Positions 40,929 through 52,720 of a stretch of DNA of 64,000 nucleotides are shown one piece after another. This DNA comes from Cannabis sativa. Taxonomy: Eukaryota > Streptophyta > Magnoliopsida > Rosales > Cannabaceae. The position numbers were made by a program, and so were the translations under genes. The stretch lies in the NCBI RefSeq assembly GCF_029168945.1, contig NC_083602.1:47925442-47989441 (forward strand), read 5' to 3'. Position 1 is the first letter of the stretch; each line of letters starts with the position of its first letter. The notes under the pieces were generated by a model that made no database searches, was not told the DNA's origin, and worked only from the letters and a program-made list of their open reading frames with translations.

Positions 40929-43659
40929 CTATTGGTTCGGTCCTTCTAGGCCAACTGGAGTAGGAGGATCTATTGTTTGAACAGAAGAAGCATCAGTAGC
41001 TTGACTGGAGGTTGAAGCAGCTTCGCCGGAGGTTGAAGGAGCTGCCTCATTCCCACCGTAAGCCACTTGGGCCGCGTAGTACTCAAGGTACATGTCCTTA
41101 GCCTCGCCCAAGTAGTCAAAGTTGGCCCGGGGATTAGCCTTCCAGAAATCAAAGAAGAGCTTGAGACCAGCTGTCTCCAAGGCATTAACCTTCTCCTTCA
41201 ACCTATCCGCCTCGGCCGTAAGCTCCCCCTCCTTGGCGTCCTTCTCCTCCTTCATTCGAAGAAGAATTGCTCGCAGAGAAGTCCTCTCATCCTGAAGACT
41301 GTTTACCTTAGAAGATAAGATCTCGATGGTCTCCTCAAAACAGTCAGCAGCGTCGAGATCCTTTGTCAGCACGGAGATCTTCTTCTCAGCAGCGAACAGC
41401 TTCTTGTTGGCCTCGCCCAACTCCAACCAAACAACTCCAGCTTCTGCCCTGGCTTCCTCAGCTTCCTTCCTGGCAAAGTCCGCCTCCGCCTTCAAGGTGT
41501 CGGACAGAGCTGCGCTCTTGGAAGCAACAGACATAGCCCGGGAGTAAGTGTAGGCCAACTTCAGAGCGGCCTGCACAAAGAATAAACTTCAACATATAGA
41601 GCTAAGTGTGGCAAGTTAAAGGGAAGTATCAAAAAAGACTTACCCTGGTGAACTCCTTCAAGACTCCGCCTACCAACAAATCCAGAGATGAGTCATTATC
41701 AGCACCAGCCAGATGCTCACTGACCTCAGGAACCAGCCAGTTCATGTAGTGGGCCAGGATCTCCTTGCCCTTTTGGGTCTCTGGAAGCACAGGCAAAGGT
41801 GGAGCTGGTGCCTGCACCCGCTCAGGATCACTCCTGACCATCTTAGACCCAACCGTTGGTGGTCCAGACTCCTTGGCAGACATGGGGGTAAAGGGTTTTG
41901 CAGCAATCAGCTCCTCAGAAAGATCAATGACCTCTCCAGAAGGTCTCTTTTCCGTAAAAGAGGACCCCTCACCGCGCTTGGACTTCTTGGCAGAAGGAGA
42001 GGCGCAAGAGCTTCCGCCCATTCTCTTCCTCAGAGCATTGAGCATCTGCCGAGACATGTCTGCACAGAACAAAAACATATGGTTAGAAAACAGCATTCAG
42101 AAACACATGGCATGAAAATCATGAAGCTCAAGAATAAAATAAAGTGAAATGCAAGGTGATCGCCCGCACAAGACTCAGAAGTCCATCATCACCTCACATC
42201 AATCTTATCTCAGACATGACAGCTTTCCCTTTTCCGCAAAGGGGGGAGATGGCTGAACAGGTGAAATGGGCTCCCTTATGCGAATTGCATGTTCAACAGG
42301 CCTGGGCGAGGCCAGGAGTTTCTTCTTCCTCTTTAGTGGGGTCACCTACTCGTCCTCGGCCTCATCTTCATGATTCAAAGACTCCTAAGCATAATGTTTG
42401 GCCCTGACACCTCCTTTCAACTTAGCTTCACGCTTCAGTTGAATCAACTCATTCTCTGGATGAGCTCGTTCAGGCCGGCCAGCACCAGACTTCCTCTTCT
42501 TCTCCGCCACGGACTTAGGAGAAAACTCCTCGGGATAGAGCCTGTACTTCACAAGATTTTCATCGGAGGTCAACTGGATAATATTCATGTCTTCCCCCGG
42601 CAACCGGGCAAGTTTCTGAGCTCTATCCCTAAGAGCAAGAGTGAGGGGAGGACGGTGATATGTCAGAATCTGCTGAAACCGAGTTCGGGTAATGCTCGGA
42701 TCCTTCATCATGAAGTACTCATCAACAAAATGCCCTATTTTGCTGATGGCCTTGGCATCCGTGCCGGTCAACCACTTGAAACCTGGCTGAGAGAAATAAA
42801 AGTACCCCGACCTGCCTTGTTTGGGGGTAGACTTCAGATCAAAGAACCAGGCAACCTTGTGGGGAGAAGGAGTACCCCATCCTTGGGAAGCGTAGAGGAC
42901 GAAGAGGGCGGATAAATACTTAATGCCCTTAGGAGTGATTTGGCCCGGGCAGAGACCAAAGAAGTGAGCCACATCCTTGAAGTACTTGTGCAAGGGCATC
43001 AATGCCCCTTGTTGGCCATGGGCCTCTGACCAGGCGCACATCCCCTTGTCAGGGTTTGTGGCACGATTAGTGTTGGCCAGAATGTAGCAGTCCAGCTCGC
43101 CCAGGTACCCGTCCTAGTCAAGAGTTCGAAGGCGCGCCTCCGTAATTTTGGACGGAGGACTTACCCACCTAGCGCCCAAGGCACCCTGCCTCCTCTGAGG
43201 AACCACCGCAACAAGCTCCTCACTGACGTAGTTAACACCCTCGACCAGGACATCTTCGTCAGCATCGACTGGCTGCCCAGCCTCATTGCACTCCCCGTAA
43301 TTTGGGGGTTCAACCTCTTCCTCTCCCTCCGCCTCAGAAGGACTGCCCTGACACGCATCGTCTAGTTCCTCAACCTCCTAGACCTCAGCGTCCCCCTCGT
43401 GATCCTCCTCCATCAGGACGGTCGAATCTTGTTCGGCGATGGGCAGAGTGGCAAGATGAGCCACTTGAGGATCACTAGCGTCAGCCAGACGAGTGGTTTT
43501 ATTTGTACGAGCCATCATCCTATGGTTGGGTACAAGGTCAGAAGAATGTCCTTCACTAGAAGGAGGGCTAAAACAAAGACGAGGGTGATCCTCGTGCAGA
43601 AGTTGAAGCAAATCCTGGTTGATCTGATGTCCAAGTTCCCAAGACTCACCTGAGTTCAT
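40929..43659 (-). pseudogene. Antisense gene of D1 (putative gypsy-type transposon protein), three coding exons, several stops
   Basis: Minus-strand coding region between pol and the 3' LTR. Exons as read: about 42193-43659, 41644-42060 and 40929-41570. The introns are 132 bp and 73 bp with GT-AG ends (the second has GTAAGT...TGTGCAG). The N-terminus starts MNSGESWELG, with MARTNKTTRL 50 residues on. A middle domain ([51 protein letters not shown]) resembles the plant family called putative gypsy type transposon. A nuclear-type basic/acidic linker and a long coiled coil (DTLKAEADFARKEAEEARAE onward) end in a Ser/Thr-rich tail. In-frame stops lie near 43378, 43114, 42385 and 42196. The last exon is intact. 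The function is unknown. Confidence 0.8.
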
Positions 43660-44186
43660 CTACAAAAGACAACACACGAGACGAGTGTTGGACGGAATAT
43701 CAAACGATAAACAAGCAAATATGTCGACTAGGAGTACTCAACAGATTAAAGAACGGCTATGTCTAAAGAAAGGTCAAAACTCAAGAAGTCAAAAAAATTT
43801 CTTGAGTTAGGGAAAAAAAGTTCATGAAGCTTAGAATAAGCAAGATGAAAGGTGGACACAATGCGGTTCAGCGACAAGCTCTATGGCTGTAAACCCACAT
43901 GAAGACATGATAAAGAAAAATCGGAGAAGTTTCTAACCCTAGGGTTTCCTAAGAATTTTTCTACAGCACAGTTAAGTTGCATTCGAAATGTAAACATGCA
44001 AAGATAAGCATAAAGGAAATCAGAAACTTACTCAAGATCCGAGTATCTGGGTTCGAACAACGTCAAGCCAACCAGTAGTTGTATGAAGGCACTTAGGGGA
44101 CTTTGAAGCCACAAAACCTTCTTTTCGCTCTGGAGCTTACTTACCAAAGAAGGGTGATGAAATGAGTTTATGTGCCAATGCTGTGG

Positions 44187-44422
44187 GCATTTATAGGCAA
44201 GTCACGAAAAGAGGTAACTGTCTCAAAGGAACCTCAGAGGCCTCACCTTCCCGCCTCAAAAATGAATATGGGAAATCAAAAGTAATTGAGTGCAACCGTC
44301 CGCCGTGGAGAGAGAAAATCAGATTTCGAAATATTAATTGTCAGAGCATTTATTAGCCAAAAACTGAAGAGACGACAGTCAGCTTCACATCGAGTCTTGA
44401 ACGGTCACGCTCGACACGTGTC
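44187..44422 (-). promoter_or_regulatory. Antisense promoter of D1: TATA box and G-box
   Basis: On the minus strand TATAAATGC (44187-44195) lies about 530 bp upstream of the antisense ATG. The palindromic G-box GACACGTGTC (44413-44422) lies about 220 bp farther upstream. Both are conserved at the same spacing in D2. Confidence 0.6.
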
Positions 44423-44484
44423 CCCATCCAAAGGTAGAACCAACTCAGAAGAAGTCTACACGCAACCTCAGAGGTCCCGTACAG

Positions 44485-44497
44485 ACTTGGGGGCAAA
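44485..44497 (+). other. Polypurine tract of D1
   Basis: ACTTGGGGGCAAA immediately before the 3' LTR; identical in D2. Confidence 0.85.
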
Positions 44498-45178
44498 TGT
44501 TATCCCAAATCTTGCACTCTGACGTGGCATTACGAGAATGGTGACACGTAGAGTCAGCTTGGAGCGTCTGCTCGGGAAGATAGACCGAGCAGGATGCCTC
44601 GTTGGCACATCCTCAATAAGATATTCAGCGACCCGTGCAAATCAATCAACACTTAGTGAATTCAGCTTTCGCATCATGAGTCATCAGCTGAATCCCTATA
44701 ACTCAGGGATCAACTTACGTGGATACGTCATACACACGATCTCACTATCAGTGTATTCAAACTCAATCTCATGATCCTTGCATTCAGCATTGATCACACG
44801 ATCTTTCTGTTATGCGCATTATAACGAGAGAGCAAACTCTTCCTCCTCAAGTTTCCCAGCCCTATAAATTGTTAGGTATGTTCACTGGGCAAAGGGACCG
44901 AGAGATTGAAAGTCGATACGCAGCTAAGCTAAGTATATATTATTATCTAAGAATTATATATTCAGAGATACTGTTGTAAGAGCTATAAGAAAATGAATCT
45001 TCTTCCTTGTTCTTGAGTCAATACAAATAACGAGGATTAGGCTATTACCGAACTGCTCGGGGCTGAACCTCTATAAAATTACTGTGTCTTACTATTGCTT
45101 TATTATATATTTGTTACGACATATCATTTATCTCTTATAAAAAAGACTCATTGTCGTTGGCTAAAAGCGAAGTCAACA
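44498..45178 (+). repeat. 3' LTR of D1
   Basis: 681 bp, TGTTATCCCAAATC ... GAAGTCAACA, aligning with the two D2 LTRs but clearly more diverged from them than they are from each other. It contains a CCTATAAATTG TATA box. Confidence 0.9.
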
Positions 45179-45949
45179 ATTTGGATGGTTTCATGATGGT
45201 TTATGTGCGTATTTGATGATTGTGTGGAAATCACAATGTATGTTGTAAAATATTTTTTTTTGTTCTGGAAATATTTTTACTGAAAAGTAGACAAAAAATT
45301 AATGAATTTAGGCTTTTACAGAACTCAATTTGGATTTTTTATGAGTTAGTTATAATTTTTTGAATTTGGATGAAAGTATTTGAAACCGAGCAATACGCTG
45401 TGCGTGCACGGATAGGGTTTGACGCGGCTTTAGACAGGCCCATGTCTGAATTCGACAAGGCTGTCCTAAGCCCCTCCTGAGTGAGTTTTGTTCCCCATGA
45501 CGCTGTTAGCAGCCCTTCTGTCGCCCATTTGCAATGTATTGTGCGCATGGGGAGTATGCAATGCGTACTCCCCTAGTGCAATCTTGTTTTGGTGATATCT
45601 TTTGATTCAAAAATCGTTTTTCATTAAAATAAAGTTCAAATTTTGGTAGAATTTTGTGTAGAATCTAAATTTTCAATTAAAAATCTAATTATCGGAATAA
45701 AATTAATTTTTATTAATTTTTCAATTAATTAAAATTAGTTTTAGATGTTAGTAGGCTTTGATTTTTGAAAATTTTATTTTTCACAAAAATAGCCTTACGG
45801 TTAATTTTGAAATTTTAGATTATTTTATTTATTTTAATTATAAGATCAGATATTACATTTTTTTTATTATTAAAATTTGAATGATCTTATTTTGATATTA
45901 AAATATTATCTTTAAAAATAATCTAGTTCAAATTTCAAAATTTGTTAAC
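45179..45949 (+). mobile_element. Left remnant of a LARD-like element C, plus strand
   Basis: Matches the reverse complement of the leader of copy B. For example, TTTTACAGAACTCAATTTGGA here corresponds to the reverse complement near 36665, and the ATTTGATGATTG stretch to the one near 36770. It starts about 60 bp inside the expected primer-site end and ends at D2. It continues at 57604 after D2. Confidence 0.8.
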
Positions 45950-46584
45950 TGTTATCCCAATTTTTGCACTCTGACGTGGCATCACATGATGGTGACACGT
46001 GGAATCAACTTTGAGTATCTGCTCGGAGGGTATAGTCTGAATAGGATGCCTCATAGGCATGTCTGGAGCAAAGCGATTAGCAATCTGCGCAGAGCAATCA
46101 ACACTTAGTGAGTTCAGCTTCCGCATCGTGAGTCATCAAAGAAATCCCTATAACTTGGGGATCAGATCACAGAGATATGGCAAGCTGTCCAAATCCCATG
46201 ATCAGTGTATTCTGCATTTATCATGCAATCTTTTTGCTTATATCCATTGTAACGAGAAGGGAAATACTTCTTCTCCATGTTTATAGCCCTATAAATAGTG
46301 ATGCATGTTCACTGGGCAAAGGACGAGAGATTTTACCCTAAAGAGATTATCTAAGAATTCCTATTCAGAGATATTGTTGTAAGAGCTATAAGAAAGGGAA
46401 CCTTTCTCCTTGTTCTTGAGTCAATACAAATAACGAGGATTAGGCTATCACCGAACTGCTCGTGGCTGAACTTCTATAAAATTCTTGTGTCTTTACATTT
46501 CTTTACTATATATCAATCGCTATAAACCACTTATCGCTTAATAAATAAGACTCACTGTCGTTGGCTAAAAGCGAGAGGTCAACA
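45950..46584 (+). repeat. 5' LTR of D2
   Basis: TGTTATCCCAATTTTTGCAC ... GAGAGGTCAACA with a CCCTATAAATAG TATA box near 46288. It is followed by TTTTGGTGCTTTCATTGAG, the same putative primer site as in element E (60077 on); the primer tRNA is not identified. Confidence 0.92.
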
Positions 46585-46651
46585 TTTTGGTGCTTTCATT
46601 GAGAGATAGAATCAAAAATCTCTCTTCATTCAAAACCTAACCACAAGTACG

Positions 46652-48654
46652 ATGGTGGTGCAAACTTGTAGGGGCTTGGTTGATCCAGCCAATCCATAGA
46701 CGGTGGATCCTACATTGCCGAACCCAGGAAACGCAAGGGTTTCGCCAGCTGTTAATCCTTAACAGCCAGCAAACGTGGGTCACAGTGTAACAACTTTGAT
46801 AGATGAAATCGTGCATGGTGTGCAAGAGACTGGGAATAACAGTTCAGCACCCAACCAGGGCATTCATAAAACAGTCGTTCCACCTGTTACCAACACCCAA
46901 ATGACCATTAGAGATGATACTAAGTTACAAAACCTCAGTTCTGCTCTTGGGCTCATGCAGGGTCATGCCAATACCCTACATCATGATCAGGAAGATCTTC
47001 GCGCTGTGGTAAACCTCGCGTTCGAGGAACAAAGGCGTATGTTTACCGAGTGGAGAGACAAAGAGATGGAAGCGTTAATGGCTCATCATACAGAGATTGA
47101 AAACCGTAGTCGGCAAGCTACTGTGCTGATACGAAAAGCCTACCAAACTGTAGGTCAGCAACCTCCAAGTGTCATCCCCCTGGGCGAGAGGGACGAAGAT
47201 CCAACGATGAATACTTCCCAGACAACAAATGGTCAGCCGCCAAATCCCCGGTCACGAGTTCCACTTGTTGGCCTAGCGGTAGGCGGGCAGACCTTGTCTA
47301 GTAATTCATCAGGAGAGGTCATACCCGATTGTTCCAACCAGGTTAACGGTGCCATTCCGCCTGTTATCAAGCAAATCAATCACTAAGACAGCCAGGCGCT
47401 TCTGTATTCGAAAGGTTTGGGACGACTCAGGACCTAAGGAGTGATCTGAACAAAAGAAGAGGAATAGACGATCAGATTGTCATGACGATCGTGCAGCCCA
47501 GAGCCCGTTCTCAAATTCCTGCTCAGAAGGATACTGACGTGATTTAAATTGACTAGAATGCCGAGCAGGTTAGCCCAGCCGTACAGGCACAGCTAGACGA
47601 ACTGAAAAATATGTTCCAAGGCATGGCTGGACAGAGAAATAATGCTCTCGAGCTGGACCGAGCACGCGGAACTCCTTTCTCTCCCCCGAAATTAATCTTC
47701 TGGCGTGGCCCCACAAGTTTAAAATGCCAACATGGAAAATGTACACAGGAAGAGAAGATCCTCTTTCCCACCTCAAGTATTTCGAAATACAAATGGATTT
47801 TCCAGGGGTACGAGGGGATGTGTGTTGCAGAATCTTTCCAGCTACCCTGTCAGAAGCCGCCCAACAATGGTATTTCAAGTTGACCCCTGGAAAGTTTTAT
47901 TCATGGAAAGCCTTCTCTTCAGAATTCCATGCACATTTCTCCTCCTCTCGCCAACTTCCGTTGCATCTAGGAGACCTGGTTGAAGTCAAGCAAAGACCAG
48001 GAAAACCTCTCCGAGCATACATCAGCAGACTCATGACAAAGGCGACCAAAGTTTCACGGGTAACTGAAGATGGAAAGTTATCCGCGATACTGGGGGCATT
48101 GAAGTCCTCGGTGAACTTTGGAAGGACATAAGGAAGAACGGGCCGGTAGACTCAATGAGTGATTTTCTTGACCGTGCTGAAGGCTTCATCAAGCTCGAAG
48201 AAGCCATTCAACGAGCAGAAGGTGAGCAAAAGCCTGGCAAGTCGAAAGCTCCTTATACTGGAACATCCGCCCAACTCTCCCATACCCAAATAATTCAAAC
48301 TCAAGTGGTAAACGTTCCAACAACAGCCACAGGCAAGGGAATGGGAAGAAGGGAAGGTTCACTGACAAATCCGAACAAGCTCCCCAGGAGAATCAAGCAA
48401 AGTACACCGCATTCGCTATCTTGGCTGAAGACGTAGAAAGTGTTTACATGGCAACTCGGTCACTGGCCCTATATAAGAAGCCCGGGCCTACGAAGAAAGA
48501 TGTCTGCAAGAGGGACATGAAAAAGTTTTGTCGATTCGACGGAGAATATGACCATGACACTAATGAATGCAATAGCCTGAAGCGGGAAATTGAATTCCTG
48601 ATAAGGAAAAACAACTCACACTTGCAGAAGTATGTCAAGACCGATCAGGGTTAG
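46652..48654 (+). pseudogene. D2 gag remnant
   Basis: It starts ATGGTGGTGCAA, but stops at 46697 and 46760 interrupt the first 40 codons. Later segments, in several frames, are a coiled region (HHDQEDLRAVVNLAFEEQRR), the Retrotrans_gag core (LSEAAQQWYFKLTPGKFYSW, LVEVKQRPGKPLRAYISRL) and a zinc-finger-like FCRFDGEYDHDTNECNSLKR. Together these would form the capsid/nucleocapsid protein; this copy cannot. Confidence 0.85.
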
Positions 48655-48807
48655 AGAATTGACAATAACCAAGACTTACTACCTCCACCGGTAGATGGAC
48701 ATCTGCAAGTCATCATTGGAGGCCCGCATATTGCTGGAGATTCAGGCAAAGCTCAGGAGAGGTATGCCCAAACAGTGCAGCACGAATAAAAAGAAGTTAT
48801 CCTGGCC

Positions 48808-49293
48808 ATGGAAGAAAGGAAGCCCAAAGTTCCACGAGCAAGAGGGCCTACCATAACTTTCAATGATGAAGCCGCTGTCAAAGTTAGATTTCTGCACAAC
48901 GACCCACTGGTCGTGGAAGTCCAGATAGCCAATAAAATGGTGGCCAGAATCATGATTGATAATGGAGCCCCTTCCAATATCTTGTTCAAAACTACTTATG
49001 AAAAGATGGGACTCCAGCTCAAGGATCTAACCCCGTGTCTCGTGCCTATCTATGGTTTCTCTGGTCAAGGAGTCGCACCTCTAGGACAAATTCGTTTACC
49101 CCTCACTGTTGGACAAGCTTCGAAGAGCATGACTATCAAGGCACAGTTCCTTATATTAGATGTTCCTTCAGCTTTTAACGTGATGCTAGGCCGGCCGGCC
49201 TTGTATGACTTAAAGGTTGTCACGTCAATATTCCACTCATGCCTAAAGTTTCCAACAAAGAATAGGGTAGGGTGTCTAAGAGGAAACCAGTAG
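48808..49293 (+). pseudogene. D2 aspartic protease
   Basis: A 161-codon open stretch with the active-site region MIDNGAPSNILF (DNGSS is usual in this lineage), the flap-like VPIYGFSGQGVAPLG and the closing box AFNVMLGRPALYDLK. It is separated by stops from gag and RT. Confidence 0.85.
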
Positions 49294-49416
49294 CCTGCTC
49301 GGGAATGTTATAACCTTGCAGTGGCCAAGGCTAAGAAGGAAGTATCCTCCAGCCAGAGCACAGACAAGGGAAAAAACATTTCCAAGTAGGGAACTTCCCA
49401 AGGCGAGGATGAAGAT

Positions 49417-50950
49417 GTGGATCCTCGACTTGGTGACCCACGCATCAATGTTGAACCTGTGGAAGAGTTAGAAGAGATTGAGATCGATCCAAATATCCCA
49501 ACCGGAAAGCTAAAGATCAGAAAGGGTTCGTTGCTCGAATTAAAATTAGAATTGATAAAATTTCTAAGAGCAAACCTAGACGTTTTTGCCTGGTCACATG
49601 CGGATATGGTTGGAATTGATCCTTCTATCATTTCGCACGTTCTGAATATTGATCCCAACTTCCGACCAGTCCAACAAAAACGAAGGCTACTTGACAAAGA
49701 ACGAGCTAGCCCTGAAGGAAGAAGTAGAATAGCTGCACAACAACAATTTTATAATTGAAGCTTTCTACCCAGCTTAGGTCGCAAATCCCGTATTGGTGCC
49801 CAAGTCGAACAAGAAATGGCCAGTTTGTATTGATTTTAGAGACCTCAACAAAGCATGCCCCAAAGACTGATTTCCACTTCTAAGGATCGACCAGCTCGTA
49901 GATGCAAAGCAGGGCATGAAATATTAAGCTTCATGGACGCTTATTCAGGCTACAGTCAAATCAAAATGCATCCACCAAACCAAGAACATACAAAGTTTTC
50001 GAACAGATATGGGTCTATATTGCTACAAAGTAATGCTGTTTGGTCTAAAAAATGATGGAGTGACATACCAAAGATCGGTAAACAAAATGTTTAAAGACCA
50101 GATCGGACGAAATATGGAAGTGTATGTGGATGACATGCTCGTCAAATCCAGGAAGGCTGGGGGGCACATAGATGACCTGGACGAATGCTTCAAAGTCCTC
50201 AAAAAATACAATATGAAACTAAATCCCTCAAAGTGTTCCTTTGGAGTCAACTCGGGAAAGTTTCTGTGCTTCATCATCAATGCCCGAGGAATTGAAGCCA
50301 ATCCAGAGAAGATTCAAGCCCTCCTGGATATGAAGTCGCCAACTAAAACCAAGGAAGTGCAAAGTTTGACAGGTCGGATCGCCGCACTCAGCAGGTTTGT
50401 TTCAAAATCAACAGATAAGTGTGTCCCATTCTTCAATATCCTGCGAGGAAACAAGCAGTTTGAGTGGATGGAGGAATGTGAAAAAGCTTTCCAGGAGCTA
50501 AAAGCACAACTTGCAAAACCTCCCGTACTCTCAAAACCTCTGGACAGAGAAGAACTTGGAATATACTTTGTTGTCACGGAACATGCTGTAAGTGCCGTGC
50601 TAATCAGAGAAGAGAACAGCATACAGCACCCAGTCTATTACATCAGTAAAAGACTCATTGAGGCCAAAGGCCACCCATTGATAGAGAAACTCACTTACTG
50701 CCATATTCTAGCAACAAAAAAGTTAAGGCCTTATTTTCAAGCTCATCCTGTTCGGGTGTACACTAACCAACCATTGCGCCAAATACTGCAAAAGACAGAT
50801 GCCTCTGGACGGCTACTCAAGTGGGCGGTGGAGTTGGGCCAATACGAAATTACTTTCCAACCCCGAACAGCAATCAAAGGCCAAGCCTTAGTAGAATTTG
50901 TGGTAGAATGCACAGGCAAGAAAGAAAGCATACCAGAAAGCAACCCCGAG
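49417..50950 (+). pseudogene. D2 reverse transcriptase and RNase H
   Basis: It begins in the connector (FAWSHADMVGIDPSIISHVL, RPVQQKRR), has frameshifts near 49700-50010, then a long open frame from 50009. That frame has LFGLKNDGVTYQRSVNKMF, the intact catalytic VYVDDMLVKS, SLTGRIAALSRFVSKSTDK and the gypsy RNase H (EHAVSAVLIREE, YYISKRL, LRPYFQAHPV). Confidence 0.88.
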
Positions 50951-50984
50951 CCAGTACAAACACCTCAGCCAAGTAATAATGAAG

Positions 50985-51370
50985 ATAAGCCGACCTGGAA
51001 ACTACATGTAGATGGGTCAGCTACAGATCAGCTATCTAGTGCAGGAATTTCCCTTGTCACACTTGGGGGACAACACCTGCACGCTACAGTCAAGTTTGGA
51101 TTTAAAGCATCTAATAATGAGGCCGAGTATGAAGCCCTAATTGCTGGACTAAAACTAGCCCGGGAGATGAAAGCCGAACACATTGAAATCTGCAGAAATT
51201 CACAACTGGTGGTAAATCATGTATCCGGAGAATACGAGGCTTGGGAAGAAAATATGATAGCATATTTGAGCAAAATACATGATCTTCTCGCACAGTTCAA
51301 AAGCTACGGTCTCAGACAAATTCCAAGGGAAGAAGACACAACTGCAGACGTGTTAGCTCGATTGGCAAGC
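50985..51370 (+). pseudogene. Second (plant/archaeal-type) RNase H of D2
   Basis: WKLHVDGSATDQLSSAGISL holds the first catalytic Asp and NNEAEYEALIAGLKLAREM the Glu. The third motif reads CRNSQLVVNHV, where the family normally has an Asp (SDSQLVVN). The final PREEDTTADVLARLAS segment is present. The Asp-to-Asn change should disable the domain. It lies in frame after RNase H and before integrase. Confidence 0.85.
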
Positions 51371-51539
51371 AGCAATGTAAGTGACAAGGCAAACTTGGTT
51401 CCTATTCAGTTCCTCGAAGAGCCTAGCATCACTGGCACAGAAGAAATCGAAATGATTAATACTTCCCCAAACTGGATGACACCAATAGCACCCTACCTCA
51501 ACTCTGGGAAACTCCCAGATAATCGGAGTGAAGCTCAAA

Positions 51540-52720
51540 AAATAAGAAGGAAAGCTACACGGTATATCATAGTAGAGGGAATTATGTACATAAGAGGATT
51601 GTCAATGCCATTGCTCAGATGTGTTACTCAAGAAGAAGTTGCACGACTCCTATCTGAAGTGCACGACAGATTTTGTGGAAATCATGCCGCCGGGCAAAGT
51701 TTATCTAAGAAAATTCTAAGGCAAGGTTACTTCTGGCCAACGATGATTGAAGATTCAAAAGCCTATGTTAAGAAATGTTACAAATGATAGAGATTTTCAA
51801 AGATACCTCGAGCTCCACCTAACGAGTTGACTCAGATGCAAAGTCCGTGGCCCTTTGCCATTTAGGGAATTGACCTGATCGGACAATTACCCAAAGGCAA
51901 AGGAGGAGTGCAGTATGCAGTGGTAGCGGTTGATTACTTCACTAAGTGGATAGAAGCCGAACCACTCGTAACCATTACATCAAAGAAAGTTCAAGACTTT
52001 ATTGTGAAGAACATAATCTGCCGGTTTGGACTGTCGTACAAGATAGTTTCAGACAATGGCAAGCAGTTCGACAACCAATCCTTCACTGACTTTTGTGCGA
52101 ACCATGGTATCATCAAAAGTTTCTCCGCAGTGGCCCATCCTCAAGCAAATGGTCAAGTTAAAGCAGTCAACAAGACCTTGAAGGATACACTGAAGAAAAA
52201 ACTCGAACATGCCAAAGGAAATTGGCCAGAAGAGCTTCCTGAAGTTCTATGGTCATATCGGACAACTGAGAAAATAGAAACCGGACAGACACCGTTTGCT
52301 ATGGCGTACGGATATGAAGCTATGCTGCCTGTAGAACTCGAACCACCATCCCACAAAAGATTGATGTACAACCAAGATACCAATCACGTACTCCTGGTCG
52401 AATCACTTAATGAAATCGAAGAGAGACGAGCCACTAAAAACTTGAAGTTGATGGCCCATCAACAAAAAGTAGCTCGATATTTCAATAAACAAGTGAAGGC
52501 TCAGAAATTCTTCGTGGGAGATATGGTCCTAAGAAGGGTATTCTTAAACACCAAAGATAGTACGGTAGGTCTACTTGGACCTAACTGGGAGGGACCATAT
52601 CAAGTGGTCGAAGTTCTCGAATCCGGAGCATACAAATTAGGTAAGTATGATGAAAAAATGCAACTCGTTCTAGTACCACGATATTGTAGTGGGGAACATT
52701 TAAGAAAATACTACCAATAA
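51540..52720 (+). pseudogene. D2 integrase
   Basis: The zinc finger is cut by two stops at 51785-51790, just after KKCYK. The core follows: GIDLIGQLPKGKG, VSDNGKQFDN, then AHPQANGQVKAVNKTLK. In this last motif the residue that is normally the catalytic Glu (NGQxE) is Lys. The C-terminal domain (LGPNWEGPYQVVEVLESGAY) ends HLRKYYQ and a stop at 52718-52720. There is no chromodomain, as expected for Tat elements. Confidence 0.88.

Larger units (their letters stand above)
40055..45178 (+). mobile_element. 5'-truncated Tat-lineage gypsy element D1 with antisense gene and 3' LTR
   Basis: It starts within the last ~40 codons of pol (matching 52600-52720 of D2), then continues as D2 does: pol stop, tail with short repeats, antisense gene (40929-43659), antisense promoter region, polypurine tract and 3' LTR. 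gag and nearly all of pol are missing. Confidence 0.88.

Noticed and set aside
42144..42915. Plus-strand frames overlapping the antisense gene of D1 (and 54102-55361 in D2)
   Set aside because: They are complementary shadows of the minus-strand gene. Protein-level similarity between D1 and D2, introns and domain resemblance support the minus strand.
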